Notes: a model not told the origin generated them from the sequence alone. 64,000 nucleotides of DNA from an uncultured Desulfuromonas sp. (GCF_963666745.1 NZ_OY762961.1:2034001-2098000), one strand, 5' to 3'. Positions 7,800 through 18,015 are shown, counted from the stretch's first letter. Program-made: numbers and translations.

Positions 7800-9941
7800 T
7801 TACAGGTATGAAACGCGTGATTCTCCCGCTGACAGATCAGTATCATCATCAACCAGTTCTTTCAATTCCAGAATTTTGATACTGACATCACGGAAAGTCG
7901 CTTCATTGTCCGCAACGACCTGATAACTGGCCAGGGCATCAGCATAACGATGCCACGCTTCATAGAGCAGACCGGTTTCATAATAGAGCACCACTCGGTC
8001 TTTTGTGCTGAGTAAAGAATCCGACAACCCCAGAGTCAGGACATCCTCAGCTTCCTGAAATTTTTGCTGATCAACAAAGCAAGCCGCCTTGAGAGACAAA
8101 CTGTCTATTTTACGCAACGGGCTACGCATGGCCTTGTCAAACTCGGCAATCGCATCATCATAAAGACCCATCTCTTTGTACGCAACACCGAGGTTATAAG
8201 CAGACTCGGTATCTTCATCACCAATAACGGTCTGAATCCCGCGTTGAGAATCCGCTAGGTCGTTCACCGTGTCTTCCTGAGCGCCCAAAGACAAAGAACT
8301 TTCCAGACTGGAGTCAATATCTTCCTCGCCCATATTCAGGTCAACATTCTCAAGCGGAGCAACAAAGGAGTCGTCAATCACCATATCCAGGTCAAAAGAC
8401 TCTTCTGCAGCACTCTCAGGTTGCAACGCAACAGCAACTTTAGTGCCTTTTGCAGCAGCGGCCTGAGGCGCGTCACCATGACGTTGTGCATCAATGGTTT
8501 CAAGACGTTTTTGCAGCTCAGCATTATCGGGGCAAACCCGAGACAAACGCTTGCAAACCTGCTCCGCTTCTTCCCAAAGCCCCTGTTGCAGATAAAAATC
8601 CGCCTCTTCAAGGTCCGTCTGAATATCCACCGCAGGCGCAGAGCTGTCGTCATCTGAAATATCAAAGCTGATATCATCAAAGGAGGCATCATCTGTCGAC
8701 GAGCTATCGTCATCAACAAGATCAAACTCGAGGGAATCAAATTCAAATTCGTCCGAGGGAGAAGAAGCTTCTACTTCGGAAGAGGGTGCTATCTCGTCAA
8801 AAGTAATTGCGTCAAAAGTAATTGCGTCAAAATCATTGACGTCCCCGGCGCCAAAATCACTCGTTTCCTCAGATGCGAACGTTGGCTCAGAAGTACCAGA
8901 ATCGGAGATGATGCTGAAAAGTTTTTCCCCTTCGCCAAGGTGCTCGTAAACAGCCTGCAAAGAGGGCAGTAACGCTTTGTTGTCAGGAAAAACCTCGTGC
9001 ATTTTTTCATAGAACGGCTTGAGTTCAGCAACCCGTTCCGCAGTAAAAAATTGTTCCCGATTTGCCTCGAGAGCTTCAAGGGCTTTTTCATACTGCTGGG
9101 CATCAACACTCGCCTGAAAATAACGCAACCAGAAATCAAGATTACCAGGTTGGGCCTGAACAAGAGCCTGCAGGCATTTGAGTTCATGGGGGAATTCGCT
9201 GCAAGCATGATATCCTGCAGCCAATGCTGACAGAATGTCCATATTGCCTGGGTTCTGGCGTTGCAGGTTTGTCAGGAACTGAACACCACCCAAGGCCTCT
9301 CCGAGCTCGACCATGGCAGAACCATAGTTCACCTGAATCGTCAGGTTGTTCGGCCAGACCTGCATAAAATGTTCGTAGAATTTCTGCAGTTGCTTATAAT
9401 TACCCAGATCGCGAATGCGTTGTTCCACTTTGCCAAAGGCCTTCATGGCCTCGTCATTCTTATCAATTTTGGCGTAGAACTCCGCCATTTGCATGCCGAT
9501 GGTAATATTTTCCGGATCCAGATCCTGCATGCGCAACAGAACCTTGATCGCGTCATCATGTTCCTCATGCTGCTGATGATGATGCAGCAGAACACGATAT
9601 TCAGACAGGGCGTTGCCAACTAAGCCCTGCTGTTCGTTGAGTTTGGCAAGTTTCAGGGTGTAAGATGTATTTTGCGGATCAAGCTTCTGCATCTGCTTGT
9701 AGACGGCAATAGCCTTCAGGTAAAACGTATTTTCGGCATAATGAGCCGCAACGGTTTCATACTCTTTCAGAGCTTCTTCAGGCTTGCCTAGCCGTGCGAG
9801 CAATTCGGCCAATTTCTGACGGCTACGCACATCGCGTCCATCAATCTTAAGTACCTTCTCGTACTCCTTGATCGCTTTTGCAAGATTATTTTTCTGCAGA
9901 TGCTTTTGAGCGGCTGCTAATATTTTATCTTTATTTGCCAC
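7800..9941 (-). CDS. Large TPR protein with acidic linker
   Basis: The 713-aa protein has about eight N-terminal TPRs (residues 5-345), an acidic low-complexity linker (about 350-450, rich in D, E and S), and a second TPR block (about 455-700). The linker contains a tandem FDAIT repeat encoded by a 15-bp direct DNA repeat (8796-8825). There is no signal peptide, so it is likely a cytosolic scaffold. Its genomic partner is the GspA-like ATPase, and similar pairs occur in Geobacter relatives near secretion or pilus genes (family knowledge, not tested here). The start is GTG 9941 with GAGG five bases upstream. Confidence 0.75.
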   Translation of the reverse strand: MANKDKILAAAQKHLQKNNLAKAIKEYEKVLKIDGRDVRSRQKLAELLARLGKPEEALKEYETVAAHYAENTFYLKAIAVYKQMQKLDPQNTSYTLKLAKLNEQQGLVGNALSEYRVLLHHHQQHEEHDDAIKVLLRMQDLDPENITIGMQMAEFYAKIDKNDEAMKAFGKVEQRIRDLGNYKQLQKFYEHFMQVWPNNLTIQVNYGSAMVELGEALGGVQFLTNLQRQNPGNMDILSALAAGYHACSEFPHELKCLQALVQAQPGNLDFWLRYFQASVDAQQYEKALEALEANREQFFTAERVAELKPFYEKMHEVFPDNKALLPSLQAVYEHLGEGEKLFSIISDSGTSEPTFASEETSDFGAGDVNDFDAITFDAITFDEIAPSSEVEASSPSDEFEFDSLEFDLVDDDSSSTDDASFDDISFDISDDDSSAPAVDIQTDLEEADFYLQQGLWEEAEQVCKRLSRVCPDNAELQKRLETIDAQRHGDAPQAAAAKGTKVAVALQPESAAEESFDLDMVIDDSFVAPLENVDLNMGEEDIDSSLESSLSLGAQEDTVNDLADSQRGIQTVIGDEDTESAYNLGVAYKEMGLYDDAIAEFDKAMRSPLRKIDSLSLKAACFVDQQKFQEAEDVLTLGLSDSLLSTKDRVVLYYETGLLYEAWHRYADALASYQVVADNEATFRDVSIKILELKELVDDDTDLSAGESRVSYL
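8796..8840. repeat. 15-bp tandem repeat inside the TPR gene
   Basis: Two exact copies of GTCAAAAGTAATTGC (8796-8810 and 8811-8825) and a third partial copy lie in frame in the acidic linker. They give repeated FDAIT units, and a change in copy number would keep the reading frame. Confidence 0.85.
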
Positions 9942-10002
9942 AAGTTCCTCTAAAGACGAAGAGTGGAGACATGCTCCGTTGTCAACAATAAAACGTCTTT
10001 TA

Positions 10003-10031
10003 ATGCTAAAGCACAGACACGATTAGGTCAA
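10003..10031 (-). promoter_or_regulatory. Candidate sigma-70 promoter for the large TPR gene
   Basis: Read on the minus strand, TTGACC (10031-10026) is followed by a 17-base spacer and TAGCAT (10008-10003). This places transcription start about 55 bases before the GTG start at 9941. The -10 hexamer matches 4 of 6 positions. Confidence 0.4.
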
Positions 10032-10142
10032 GTGCATAATCCATTGAATTCCCAAAGGAAAATACGTCAACAAAGCGTTAAAAATCGCCACAGCCTTTAA
10101 CTTTTTCCTACAAATTCATGAACGAATAACACATCCGTCTGC

Positions 10143-10868
10143 CTAACGACGAAAAATCGATTTAAGTTGCTGAATTTCCTTTGAAGTTAAATATCGACAC
10201 TGCCCCCTGCCAAGGTCTCCCAGCTCCAAGGGACCAATACGGATACGCTTTAATGCACTGACCTCGAACCCCACCTGACGGCACATTCTCCGGACCTGAC
10301 GGTTACGGCCTTCACGAATTTCAAGATCAAACCAGCTATTTCGCGCCGAATAGTGAACATTGCGCACGACAGCGGGAGCCGTCAAACCATCTTCCAGCTC
10401 GACCCCTTCTTCAAGCTGCCTGCAGGCCTCCGGACTGATACGCCCACTGACCTTGACCCGATAGGTCTTACTAACCTGGTGACGAGGATGCAAAAGATGT
10501 TGTGTCAACCAGCCGTCATTGGTCAGTAATAGCAAACCCTCACTGTTCACATCAAGACGGCCCACGGGATAAACCCTCTGGTCAACGCCGTTGAGAAAAC
10601 GGCGAATGGTAGGGCGCCCCTGCGGATCCTTAAGCGTTGTCACAAAGCCTAAAGGCTTGTTCAGGAGGAGGTAGAGTTTCTGCTCGGCCTTAGGCAACGG
10701 ACGCCCATCAACCTCAATCCGATCGATGCCCGGATCGGCTTTGTCGCCAAGAGTGACCAGACGGCCATTGACACGTACCCGGCCGTCCTGAAGCCACTGC
10801 TCTGCCTGGCGACGCGAGGCCAGCCCGGCCTGAGCAATAATCTTCTGGAGACGCTCAACTGTTGCCAT
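10143..10868 (-). CDS. rluB: RluB/RsuA-family pseudouridine synthase
   Basis: The 241-aa enzyme has an N-terminal S4 RNA-binding domain (ERLQKIIAQAGLASRRQAE) and the catalytic motif GRLDVNSEGLLLLTNDG with the nucleophilic aspartate. RNRQVRRM near the C-terminus is typical of the RluB/RluE/RsuA group. It probably modifies 23S rRNA (the position homologous to E. coli U2605). Next to scpA-scpB this is the usual context of rluB in Gram-positives and deltaproteobacteria. Start ATG 10868 overlaps the scpB end by 14 nt. Confidence 0.88.
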   Translation of the reverse strand: MATVERLQKIIAQAGLASRRQAEQWLQDGRVRVNGRLVTLGDKADPGIDRIEVDGRPLPKAEQKLYLLLNKPLGFVTTLKDPQGRPTIRRFLNGVDQRVYPVGRLDVNSEGLLLLTNDGWLTQHLLHPRHQVSKTYRVKVSGRISPEACRQLEEGVELEDGLTAPAVVRNVHYSARNSWFDLEIREGRNRQVRRMCRQVGFEVSALKRIRIGPLELGDLGRGQCRYLTSKEIQQLKSIFRR

Positions 10869-11430
10869 GACCTTCAAAGTCCATTTCTAATGACAGAGCC
10901 CCATCTTCAGGATCGGAGAATTCCTGAAGATTCGGCAACTCTGTCAGATCTTTCAAACCAAAGAACTCGAGAAAATGACGGCTGGTTCCATACAACAAAG
11001 GTCGACCAGGAACATCCTTTTTTCCAACAATTTTAACAAGTTGTTTTTCCATCAACATGCGCACGACCCCGCCGGAGTCCACGCCGCGTAAATATTCTAT
11101 TTCTGCCCGGGTCACCGGCTGACGATAAGCGATAATCGCCAGACTCTCGGTTGCCGCCTTGGACAATCGCGTTACCCGAGTTTTGTTCAATTTATGAATC
11201 CAGGAGGCATATTCCGGTCGTGTGCGAATTTGAAAACCACCGGCCACTTCCTGTAAAATAATCCCCCGGTTCTCCTGGGCATACTCCACCATAAGTTCCT
11301 GCAAACTTTGCCGCAGCACAGTGGCATCAATCTCAAACAGCGTCTGCAACCGGTCAAATCGCAACGGTTCGTCACTACTGAACAAAACCGCTTCAAGGCG
11401 GGCTTTGAGCAAACCGTTACTGGTATCCAT
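10855..11430 (-). CDS. scpB: Chromosome segregation and condensation protein ScpB
   Basis: The 191-aa protein is a typical ScpB with two winged-helix domains. Motifs include LEAVLFSSDEPL, SKAATESLAIIAYRQPVTRAEIE and GRPLLYGTSRHFLEFFGL. ScpB dimers bind the ScpA kleisin of the SMC condensin. Start ATG 11430 has GGAG at good distance and overlaps the scpA end by 14 nt; the longer reading frame upstream is only overlap with scpA. Confidence 0.95.
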   Translation of the reverse strand: MDTSNGLLKARLEAVLFSSDEPLRFDRLQTLFEIDATVLRQSLQELMVEYAQENRGIILQEVAGGFQIRTRPEYASWIHKLNKTRVTRLSKAATESLAIIAYRQPVTRAEIEYLRGVDSGGVVRMLMEKQLVKIVGKKDVPGRPLLYGTSRHFLEFFGLKDLTELPNLQEFSDPEDGALSLEMDFEGHGNS

Positions 11431-12226
11431 GATCAACTCCGTCCACCCGTTGCACCTCACCACGACGGACCGATTCCGCAGGATACAGATACAGGGTCCC
11501 CTTCTGGTTGAGCTGAACAACCCGACATAGCTGCAGCTTCACCAACTCAAGTACGGCGATAAACGTGGTGACAATCTCATCGCGTCGGGGCGTTTGCGAA
11601 ATACAATCCCGAAAAGACACCATCTCTTGATGGCGCAATCGGGCAAGAAGATGACGAATACCTTGAGCCACAGTCATCGCCGATTTCGTCACCGCATGCA
11701 CTGGGGGCTCTGGAGCTTCCTGCAAAAGCTCGCGCAGGGCTTTAACCAAATCATAGACGCCGACATCATGCACCATCGGTTCCGATTCACGCTCTTCATG
11801 GCCATCTCTGTCCTCAAGACCTTCCGGGCGGGCAAAGACATCGCGATTGAGCTGAGGATACTCATCCAGCTGTTCAGCCCCTTCTTTATAGCGACGATAT
11901 TCCAGCAGACGCTGAACCAGCTCCGCCCGAGGGTCAACCTCTTCCTCTTCCCCCTCATCCGGTTCCCGTTTCGGCAGCAGCATGCGTGATTTGATGTACA
12001 TCAAAGTCGCCGCCATCACAAGGAATTCGCTGGCGATATCGAGATTATGTTCTTTCATCTGGTCGAGGGACTCAAGATACTGCCGGGTAATTTCCGCCAT
12101 GGAAATATCATAGATATCCATCTCGTTTTTGTTAACCAGATGCAAAAGAAGATCCAGCGGACCGTCAAACGATTCCAGATGCACCTGATAAACAGGAGAT
12201 GTCGGTTCTTGCGGAGAATTATCCAC
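11417..12226 (-). CDS. scpA: Segregation and condensation protein A (ScpA kleisin)
   Basis: The 269-aa protein begins with the family signature YQVHLESFDGPLDLLLHLV, followed by LVMAATLMYIKSRMLLP and a variable acidic middle, and ends with a winged-helix kleisin C-domain. It bridges the SMC heads and binds ScpB. The start is uncertain: GTG 12226 overlaps the protease stop and gives a compact N-terminus, while a TTG at 12256 is the only upstream alternative. Neither has a clear ribosome site. It is cotranscribed with the M50 protease and scpB. Confidence 0.92.
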   Translation of the reverse strand: MDNSPQEPTSPVYQVHLESFDGPLDLLLHLVNKNEMDIYDISMAEITRQYLESLDQMKEHNLDIASEFLVMAATLMYIKSRMLLPKREPDEGEEEEVDPRAELVQRLLEYRRYKEGAEQLDEYPQLNRDVFARPEGLEDRDGHEERESEPMVHDVGVYDLVKALRELLQEAPEPPVHAVTKSAMTVAQGIRHLLARLRHQEMVSFRDCISQTPRRDEIVTTFIAVLELVKLQLCRVVQLNQKGTLYLYPAESVRRGEVQRVDGVDHGYQ

Positions 12227-12899
12227 GGCTGAATAAAAAATGGATGACCGCCTCAACCACGCTCCACTGCTGACCAGCCAAAAGAGCGACCAGCCCGATA
12301 ATGATCGGACCTAACAGATTTTGCCAGACATTGGTGAAGAACACCACGGCGATCACAATGAAAAAACCAAACGGTTCCAGTTTCATCAGGATGGCAGCAT
12401 AGCGAATAGGCAACAATGCAGCCAGCACACGCCCACCATCCAAAGGGGGGATCGGAATCAAATTGAATACGGCCAGAATCACATTGATATACAAACTGAA
12501 TGCAGCCATCAACGACGCCGGATGTATGATCACATTCAGCCAAGAAAAGCCGAGACGTTCAAGAACCCCAAACAGGTGGAGCAATAGGGCCGAGAAGAGT
12601 GCCAACGTAAAATTCGCCGTTGGGCCCGCCAGAGACACCCAGAGCATACTCCGATGCGGGTGACGCAAGTTGGCAACATTGACGGGGACGGGGCGTGCCC
12701 ACCCAAAGCCGACAAAAAGTAATGCCAATGTTCCGACTGGGTCAAGATGACGCAAAGGATTAAGCGTCAAACGCCCGAGAAGGCGGGCCGTCGGATCGCC
12801 AAGACGATCAGCAGCATAGCCATGAGCAACTTCATGCACCGTTACCGCCAATAGCGCCGGAACCAGCATGATTGAGATTTTAAGAAAAATCTGTTCCAT
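12219..12899 (-). CDS. Site-2 protease-like M50 membrane metallopeptidase
   Basis: The 226-aa integral membrane protein has the zinc motif HEVAH at residues 22-26 in its first membrane helix and the second metal motif NLIPIPPLDGGRV in a later helix, with about six TM segments overall. Such small M50B rhomboid-like S2P homologues are common upstream of scpA in deltaproteobacteria and Firmicutes. Their substrates are unknown. It lies between the DHH/CBS/PAP gene and scpA. Confidence 0.88.
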   Translation of the reverse strand: MEQIFLKISIMLVPALLAVTVHEVAHGYAADRLGDPTARLLGRLTLNPLRHLDPVGTLALLFVGFGWARPVPVNVANLRHPHRSMLWVSLAGPTANFTLALFSALLLHLFGVLERLGFSWLNVIIHPASLMAAFSLYINVILAVFNLIPIPPLDGGRVLAALLPIRYAAILMKLEPFGFFIVIAVVFFTNVWQNLLGPIIIGLVALLAGQQWSVVEAVIHFLFSRG

Positions 12900-12927
12900 A
12901 ACCTATCGGAACACCCCACCATTTGTT

Positions 12928-15567
12928 TCAAGACATGTGATAAAAATGAACCCGCTCCAGCTCATCCTGACGCGACTTGACCTCGCCGTCAAGACGCGCA
13001 TCACGTAAAAGATCAAGAACCTCACCGATTTTCGGACCACGCTCAACCCCGAGGGCAAGCAAATCATCACCATTGAGTAGTGGCTTCACATCACGCCATT
13101 GAGTGAGATACTGGGAAATAGCCAATCGGACGTCGTCACTGCGCGTTCGGGCCATGGCATAGAGCAGCATCTCATCACCAATCCCCTTCAGACGCCGCGA
13201 AATGTCACTGGCCCTGGCATCAGACAGCCTTTTCTGATCACGTTCGAGCTGATGAAAGGCTTTCATGACCCGACGTCTTTCATCGACCAGAATATCCTGC
13301 CACCGCTGAGGAACAGACAGCTTATCACAGACCACGGCCATTTCATCATCGGATAATGGCTGATTCAAACATAAAAAATAGACCAACCAACGCTCTACCG
13401 GGCTACCGGTGTAAAGCAGCTCATGCCAATTCAAGGCTTTGCCCGCCTGGCGGAATGATTCTTTGAGGCCATCGTCAACCCGCCACTGGGGACACAGACA
13501 GCCGAGCAATCCCAATTCCTTGAGACGTGAAATTGCCGGAAACGGATCTTCCTCGTTGAGAATAATCGTCAGCTCATTGAACAGCCGCAAGGCACTGACC
13601 CGCTGGACAAAATCCATTTCCACGGCACTGCGCAACAGGTTCTCCGTGTGCATGCCAAGTTTGAACCCCAGACGCTGTTCGAAGCGCACGGCCCGAAACA
13701 TACGCGTCGGGTCCTCGACAAAACTTAGATTATGCAGAACACGAATGGCCTTGTCATGTAAATCGCGTTGTGCACCGAAATAGTCAAGCAGATCACCATA
13801 GCTATCGTGATTCAACGCCAGAGCCAGAGTATTAATGGTAAAATCGCGGCGGTATAAATCCAGTTTGATCGAGGCTTCCTCAACATTGGGCAATGCCCCC
13901 GGTTCCAGATAATATTCTGTGCGGGTAGACGCCACATCCAGTTTATAGCCATCATCAAAGATAATCACTGCGGTAACAAATTTTTCATGGGCGCGAACCC
14001 GGCAGGCATGCTGCTCGGCAAAACGTCGAGCAAAGGCAATGGCATTGCCTTCAACGACAATATCCACATCAAGATTTTTTTTATGCAACAGCAGATCCCG
14101 CACAAACCCGCCTACCGCATAGACAGGGCATTTCATCTCATCGGCAACATGGGCGATTTGTGTTAGCAGTTCCTGAATCCGCTTCGGCAGCCGCGTCTGA
14201 ATCAACCGTTGGACATGGCGTCGATGCAAGCCGATGCCGTCACCGGCCAGCACCTGATCAGAGGCCTGACGTAACGTCCGCCCCCCGGAGACCAGGTGAC
14301 GCAGCAAATCGGCCCGGGTGATCACCCCGACAACTCTGCCTGCATCAACCACAGGTACAAAACGCTGGCGCTGCGCGACAATCAACTGCTGCACATGCAA
14401 CAGATCCTCATCTGGAGCCACCTGGCCAAATTCCGTGGACATATAATCACGCACAGCACTGGTGCTCAGGCCATGGTGAATCGCTCGCTCGACGGTCTGC
14501 CGCGTAATGTAGCCCTTTAAGGAATCCCCCTCAATCACCAGTAACGCATTGACATTATAGCGTGTCAACAGATCACGCGCCCGACCAAGAGAGGCAATGC
14601 CTTCGACTGAACGTGCTGGCGACGACATCAGATGCCGCGCCTGCCACTGTGGGGTAATCACCTCGTCAAGCAAGGTCGGCAAGCCGTCCATGACCTGTAT
14701 CAGTGTTTTGTCCCGGACGGTCGCCGAAGCGGCTGTGGCATGACCGCCACCGCCAAGCGCTGCCATCATCTGACCGACATGAACCTGTTCAAGACGCGAG
14801 CGGGCCACCAGAAATACCCGATCCTCAAGCCGCACGGCAACGATCAGGACGTCAAGGTTTTCCATATCGCGAATTTTATGGGCAAGAACGGCAATATCGC
14901 CGACATAGCGATCAATCGAGGCATGCGCCAGATTGACGTCAACCCCCTTAATGGTCATCACCTGACGTGACTTGATCAACTGATGAAGCAGTTCCACCTG
15001 AGGCGCAGACAGGTCACGATTAAGATAATCAGATACCACGTCAAGCTCGGCACCGCATTCGAGCAAAAACGCTCCGGCGGCATAATCGTCACTGACAGTC
15101 GAGGAATAGAGCAGATTGCCGGTATCTTCGTAAAGGCCAAGCATCATCATCGTTGCCTGGCGGCTATCTGGAACAAGGCCGCGCTCTTTGAGCAACTGAC
15201 ACATCAGGGTCACCGTGGACCCAACACGGCGCACCACCTGCACATCCGGCGTACGTTCATCGTCAGCAACGGGATGATGATCATAAAGATGGAATTCGAC
15301 CTGAGGATTTTTCAGTAAAGGTTCAAGCGGACCAATCCGTGAAGCGCGATTGACATCGACAAGAATCAGGCGGCGAATCTGCTTGAGATCAAGGTCTTTG
15401 AAACGGCAGAACGTCAAGCCATGCGGATACTGTTTCAGAAAATCCCGTAGAGCAGGCTCCTGGGACCCGGCAAAAACCAAGTGGGCGTCAGGGTACAGCA
15501 GCTGTGCCGCCACCATCGCCCCAAGGCAATCAAAATCGGCATTAATATGGGTGGTTACAACATCCAT
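12928..15567 (-). CDS. DHH-CBS-CBS-tRNA nucleotidyltransferase fusion (probably CC-adding or poly(A) polymerase)
   Basis: The 879-aa protein combines an N-terminal DHH phosphoesterase domain (THINADFD at 6-13, YDHHP, DHHA1 GGGGHATAAS), two CBS domains (about 315-430) and a class II nucleotidyltransferase head (VGGFVRDLLLHKKNLDVDIVV) with its RNA-binding region and C-terminal domain. In Geobacter sulfurreducens and Aquifex, CCA addition is divided between separate C-adding and A-adding enzymes, and the DHH-CBS form belongs to that set. From the motifs I cannot say whether it adds CC or poly(A). Start ATG 15567 is set by the DHH motif. It sits 31 nt after pyrD in a long operon. Confidence 0.88.
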   Translation of the reverse strand: MDVVTTHINADFDCLGAMVAAQLLYPDAHLVFAGSQEPALRDFLKQYPHGLTFCRFKDLDLKQIRRLILVDVNRASRIGPLEPLLKNPQVEFHLYDHHPVADDERTPDVQVVRRVGSTVTLMCQLLKERGLVPDSRQATMMMLGLYEDTGNLLYSSTVSDDYAAGAFLLECGAELDVVSDYLNRDLSAPQVELLHQLIKSRQVMTIKGVDVNLAHASIDRYVGDIAVLAHKIRDMENLDVLIVAVRLEDRVFLVARSRLEQVHVGQMMAALGGGGHATAASATVRDKTLIQVMDGLPTLLDEVITPQWQARHLMSSPARSVEGIASLGRARDLLTRYNVNALLVIEGDSLKGYITRQTVERAIHHGLSTSAVRDYMSTEFGQVAPDEDLLHVQQLIVAQRQRFVPVVDAGRVVGVITRADLLRHLVSGGRTLRQASDQVLAGDGIGLHRRHVQRLIQTRLPKRIQELLTQIAHVADEMKCPVYAVGGFVRDLLLHKKNLDVDIVVEGNAIAFARRFAEQHACRVRAHEKFVTAVIIFDDGYKLDVASTRTEYYLEPGALPNVEEASIKLDLYRRDFTINTLALALNHDSYGDLLDYFGAQRDLHDKAIRVLHNLSFVEDPTRMFRAVRFEQRLGFKLGMHTENLLRSAVEMDFVQRVSALRLFNELTIILNEEDPFPAISRLKELGLLGCLCPQWRVDDGLKESFRQAGKALNWHELLYTGSPVERWLVYFLCLNQPLSDDEMAVVCDKLSVPQRWQDILVDERRRVMKAFHQLERDQKRLSDARASDISRRLKGIGDEMLLYAMARTRSDDVRLAISQYLTQWRDVKPLLNGDDLLALGVERGPKIGEVLDLLRDARLDGEVKSRQDELERVHFYHMS

Positions 15568-15598
15568 CCAGCGTCCGAACATCCATAGAAATCAACCA

Positions 15599-16522
15599 TT
15601 ATTCCTGCAGTGAGCCGATCCACTCGTTGATATCACTGAGGCCTTTATCGCGACAAAACTGCTCAATACCCTCCACAATCTCAGCCATCACACCGGGATT
15701 GACCAGATTGGCCGTTCCCACCTGAACAGCCGTTGCACCGACAAGGAGAAATTCCAGCGCATCCGTTGCATTCATAATACCACCGATGCCGATCACCGGC
15801 ACCTTAACCGCCCGCACCACCTGATAAACCATCCGCAAAGCGACCGGTTTGATCGCCGGCCCGGACAATCCACCCGTGCCATTCGCCAGATGCAGGCGGC
15901 GCTTTTCAATATCCACCGCCATCCCGGTCAGGGTATTGACACAGCTGATCACATCAGCACCGGCCTCTTCAACAGCACGCGCCATCACAGTGATATCGGT
16001 GACATTGGGAGTCAGCTTGACAATCAGCGGCTTGTTCAGCACCTTACGCACGGAGCTGACCACCTCTGAAGCGGCACAGGGTTCGGTACCGAAAACAATG
16101 CCTCCTTGCTTGACATTCGGACAGGAGATATTCAACTCGACCGCATCCACTGCCTCAATATCTGAGAGTTTCTGAGCCACCTCGATATATTCGTGGAGTT
16201 GATTGCCGAAAAAATTGACGATAACCGGGGTATCCAATGCTTGTAGATAAGGCACCTTGTCGCGGATAAACGCATCAATGCCGACATTCTGCAGACCAAT
16301 GGCGTTAAGCATCCCCGCAGAGGTCTCGGCAATGCGCGGCGTCGGGTTTCCCGCTTTGGGACGCAGAGAAATCCCTTTGGTCATAACGGCGCCGATCTTT
16401 TCCAGGTCGAGATACGGCGCAAACTCCTGGCCATAGCCAAACGTGCCGGATGCCGGCATGACGGGATTACGCAAGCGCAGCCCGCCGAGATCAACGACGA
16501 GAGAAGGGGTTTGTTGACTCAT
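15599..16522 (-). CDS. pyrD: Dihydroorotate dehydrogenase B, catalytic subunit PyrD
   Basis: The 307-aa FMN enzyme oxidises dihydroorotate to orotate in pyrimidine synthesis. It contains [22 protein letters not shown], the class 1 loop [11 protein letters not shown] with the catalytic cysteine, and [20 protein letters not shown]. It pairs with PyrK, which feeds electrons to NAD+. ATG 16522 overlaps the pyrK stop (ATGA) and follows GGAGGTG, a strong ribosome site inside the pyrK end. Confidence 0.97.
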   Translation of the reverse strand: MSQQTPSLVVDLGGLRLRNPVMPASGTFGYGQEFAPYLDLEKIGAVMTKGISLRPKAGNPTPRIAETSAGMLNAIGLQNVGIDAFIRDKVPYLQALDTPVIVNFFGNQLHEYIEVAQKLSDIEAVDAVELNISCPNVKQGGIVFGTEPCAASEVVSSVRKVLNKPLIVKLTPNVTDITVMARAVEEAGADVISCVNTLTGMAVDIEKRRLHLANGTGGLSGPAIKPVALRMVYQVVRAVKVPVIGIGGIMNATDALEFLLVGATAVQVGTANLVNPGVMAEIVEGIEQFCRDKGLSDINEWIGSLQE

Positions 16523-17352
16523 GCGGCACCTCCAGACTCCGGCCATTGTAACTCTGCGGCATCAAACACCGGTCCCTGACGACAGGTACACAAGTAGTCC
16601 GGCTGCTCCTCACGATGATCTTTACCCGGCACCACGCAGCCGAGGCAGGCGCCGACACCACAGGCCATCAACGCCTCCAGTGAAACCTGCAACGGCGTCT
16701 GATGTTTCGCACAAATGGCCTGGACCGCATTGAGCATCGGAGTTGGCCCACAGGCATAGACCTGCGCCTGGGGCGTTTTCAACAGCGTGCGCTCCAGAAC
16801 CACCGTAACCAACCCTTCCTCACCAAGGCTGCCATCATCCGTCGACACATAGGTCTCGACCCCCAGGCGCTCAAACTCAGTAATGCCGAGGATGTCGTCA
16901 CGCGTACGTCCCCCCATCAATAGACGCACCTTTTTGCCTTGCCGGCACAGGTCTTCCGCCAGCTTGAACAACGGCACCAATCCGATTCCTCCGCCGACCA
17001 GAATCGGCTGTTCATCCTCCGTAACGACAAACCCCTCGCCCAAAGGACCGAGCAATTCCACCTGGTCTCCACGTTGCAGGGTGGCCATCAGTTCAGTACC
17101 GCTGCCGACCACTTTATAAACCAGCTCAACAAACTCACGCGGAGGCATGCCACTGCACTCCGGCGGGAGCGTTCCCGTCTTAAAAATGCCGAAAGGACGC
17201 CGCAGTAAAGGCTGCGTCTGAAGCTGTACCCGCAACATAACAAACTGACCGGCTTTGGCCAGCTGCGGGTAGCCCGGAGCGAGAATAGCCATGCGATAGT
17301 AGCCGGGAGCCACTTCACGGTTATGCAGGATCACCGTTTTCAAATTTTGCAT
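16519..17352 (-). CDS. pyrK: Dihydroorotate dehydrogenase B, electron-transfer subunit PyrK
   Basis: The 277-aa FAD/2Fe-2S protein passes electrons from PyrD to NAD+. It has a ferredoxin-reductase fold: RRPFGIF for [20 protein letters not shown] for NAD, and the C-terminal cluster cysteines C-GVGA-C-LG-C followed by CTC. Start ATG 17352 has AAAGG about ten bases upstream; a second ATG at 17370 would move into the ribosome site. It is directly coupled to pyrD. Confidence 0.95.
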   Translation of the reverse strand: MQNLKTVILHNREVAPGYYRMAILAPGYPQLAKAGQFVMLRVQLQTQPLLRRPFGIFKTGTLPPECSGMPPREFVELVYKVVGSGTELMATLQRGDQVELLGPLGEGFVVTEDEQPILVGGGIGLVPLFKLAEDLCRQGKKVRLLMGGRTRDDILGITEFERLGVETYVSTDDGSLGEEGLVTVVLERTLLKTPQAQVYACGPTPMLNAVQAICAKHQTPLQVSLEALMACGVGACLGCVVPGKDHREEQPDYLCTCRQGPVFDAAELQWPESGGAA

Positions 17353-17399
17353 AAAAACTGTGCCTTTCATGGCAGTGCCGATCAAGGCACTGCGGTTAC

Positions 17400-17852
17400 T
17401 TAAAGGGATTCAGACAGGTCACGATGCATTAATAACGCATCTTCACCATCCTGATAATAGCCTTTACGGCAGCTGGACGTTTCAAATCCCCAGCGCTGAT
17501 AGAGCTGGATGGCTGCGACATTGGAGGCACGGACTTCAAGCAGAACCCGTTCGACGCCCTCAGTCTGCAGCCACTGAAACAGTTCGCCAAGCAGAAACAT
17601 GCCGACCCCTCGACGCTGATGCTGCACAGCCGTAGCAACATTATGAATCTCCGCTTCTCCGGCAACCACCCACACACACAGATAGCCGACAATGACATCA
17701 CCATCCAAAGCAACAAACAGCCGTGATAAAGGGTTGTCCAGTTCACGTTCAAACAACGGGCGGCTCCAGGGATGCTGGTGACTCCCCTGCTCTATGTTCA
17801 CAACAGCACAAAGATCAGCAGCGACCATGGGCCGCAGGCAAAAGGATCCCAC
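17400..17852 (-). CDS. rimI: Ribosomal protein S18 alanine N-acetyltransferase RimI
   Basis: The 150-aa GNAT acetyltransferase contains IEQGSHQHPWS, HNVATAVQHQRRGVG (acetyl-CoA loop QRRGVG) and LEVRASNVAAIQLYQRWGF, which are diagnostic for RimI. It acetylates the N-terminal alanine of ribosomal protein S18. GTG 17852 is the best start: AAGG lies seven bases upstream and the product begins with the usual xLRPM strand. It is the first gene of the minus-strand run that continues into pyrK-pyrD, divergent from purM. Confidence 0.9.
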   Translation of the reverse strand: MGSFCLRPMVAADLCAVVNIEQGSHQHPWSRPLFERELDNPLSRLFVALDGDVIVGYLCVWVVAGEAEIHNVATAVQHQRRGVGMFLLGELFQWLQTEGVERVLLEVRASNVAAIQLYQRWGFETSSCRKGYYQDGEDALLMHRDLSESL

Positions 17853-18015
17853 GAACTCTACCTTGATGGCGTATTGGCGTCGCACGTGACGCAAAAAAAA
17901 TAGTGGAGAACAAACCCGAACGAGCAAAAAGTGTTAAGATAAAAACTGATTGCATTCTAAGCCAGCCCCCGCCGCCTGTAAAGAAACAATCCCAAGGTTT
18001 CGGTGGAGTTTGGCG

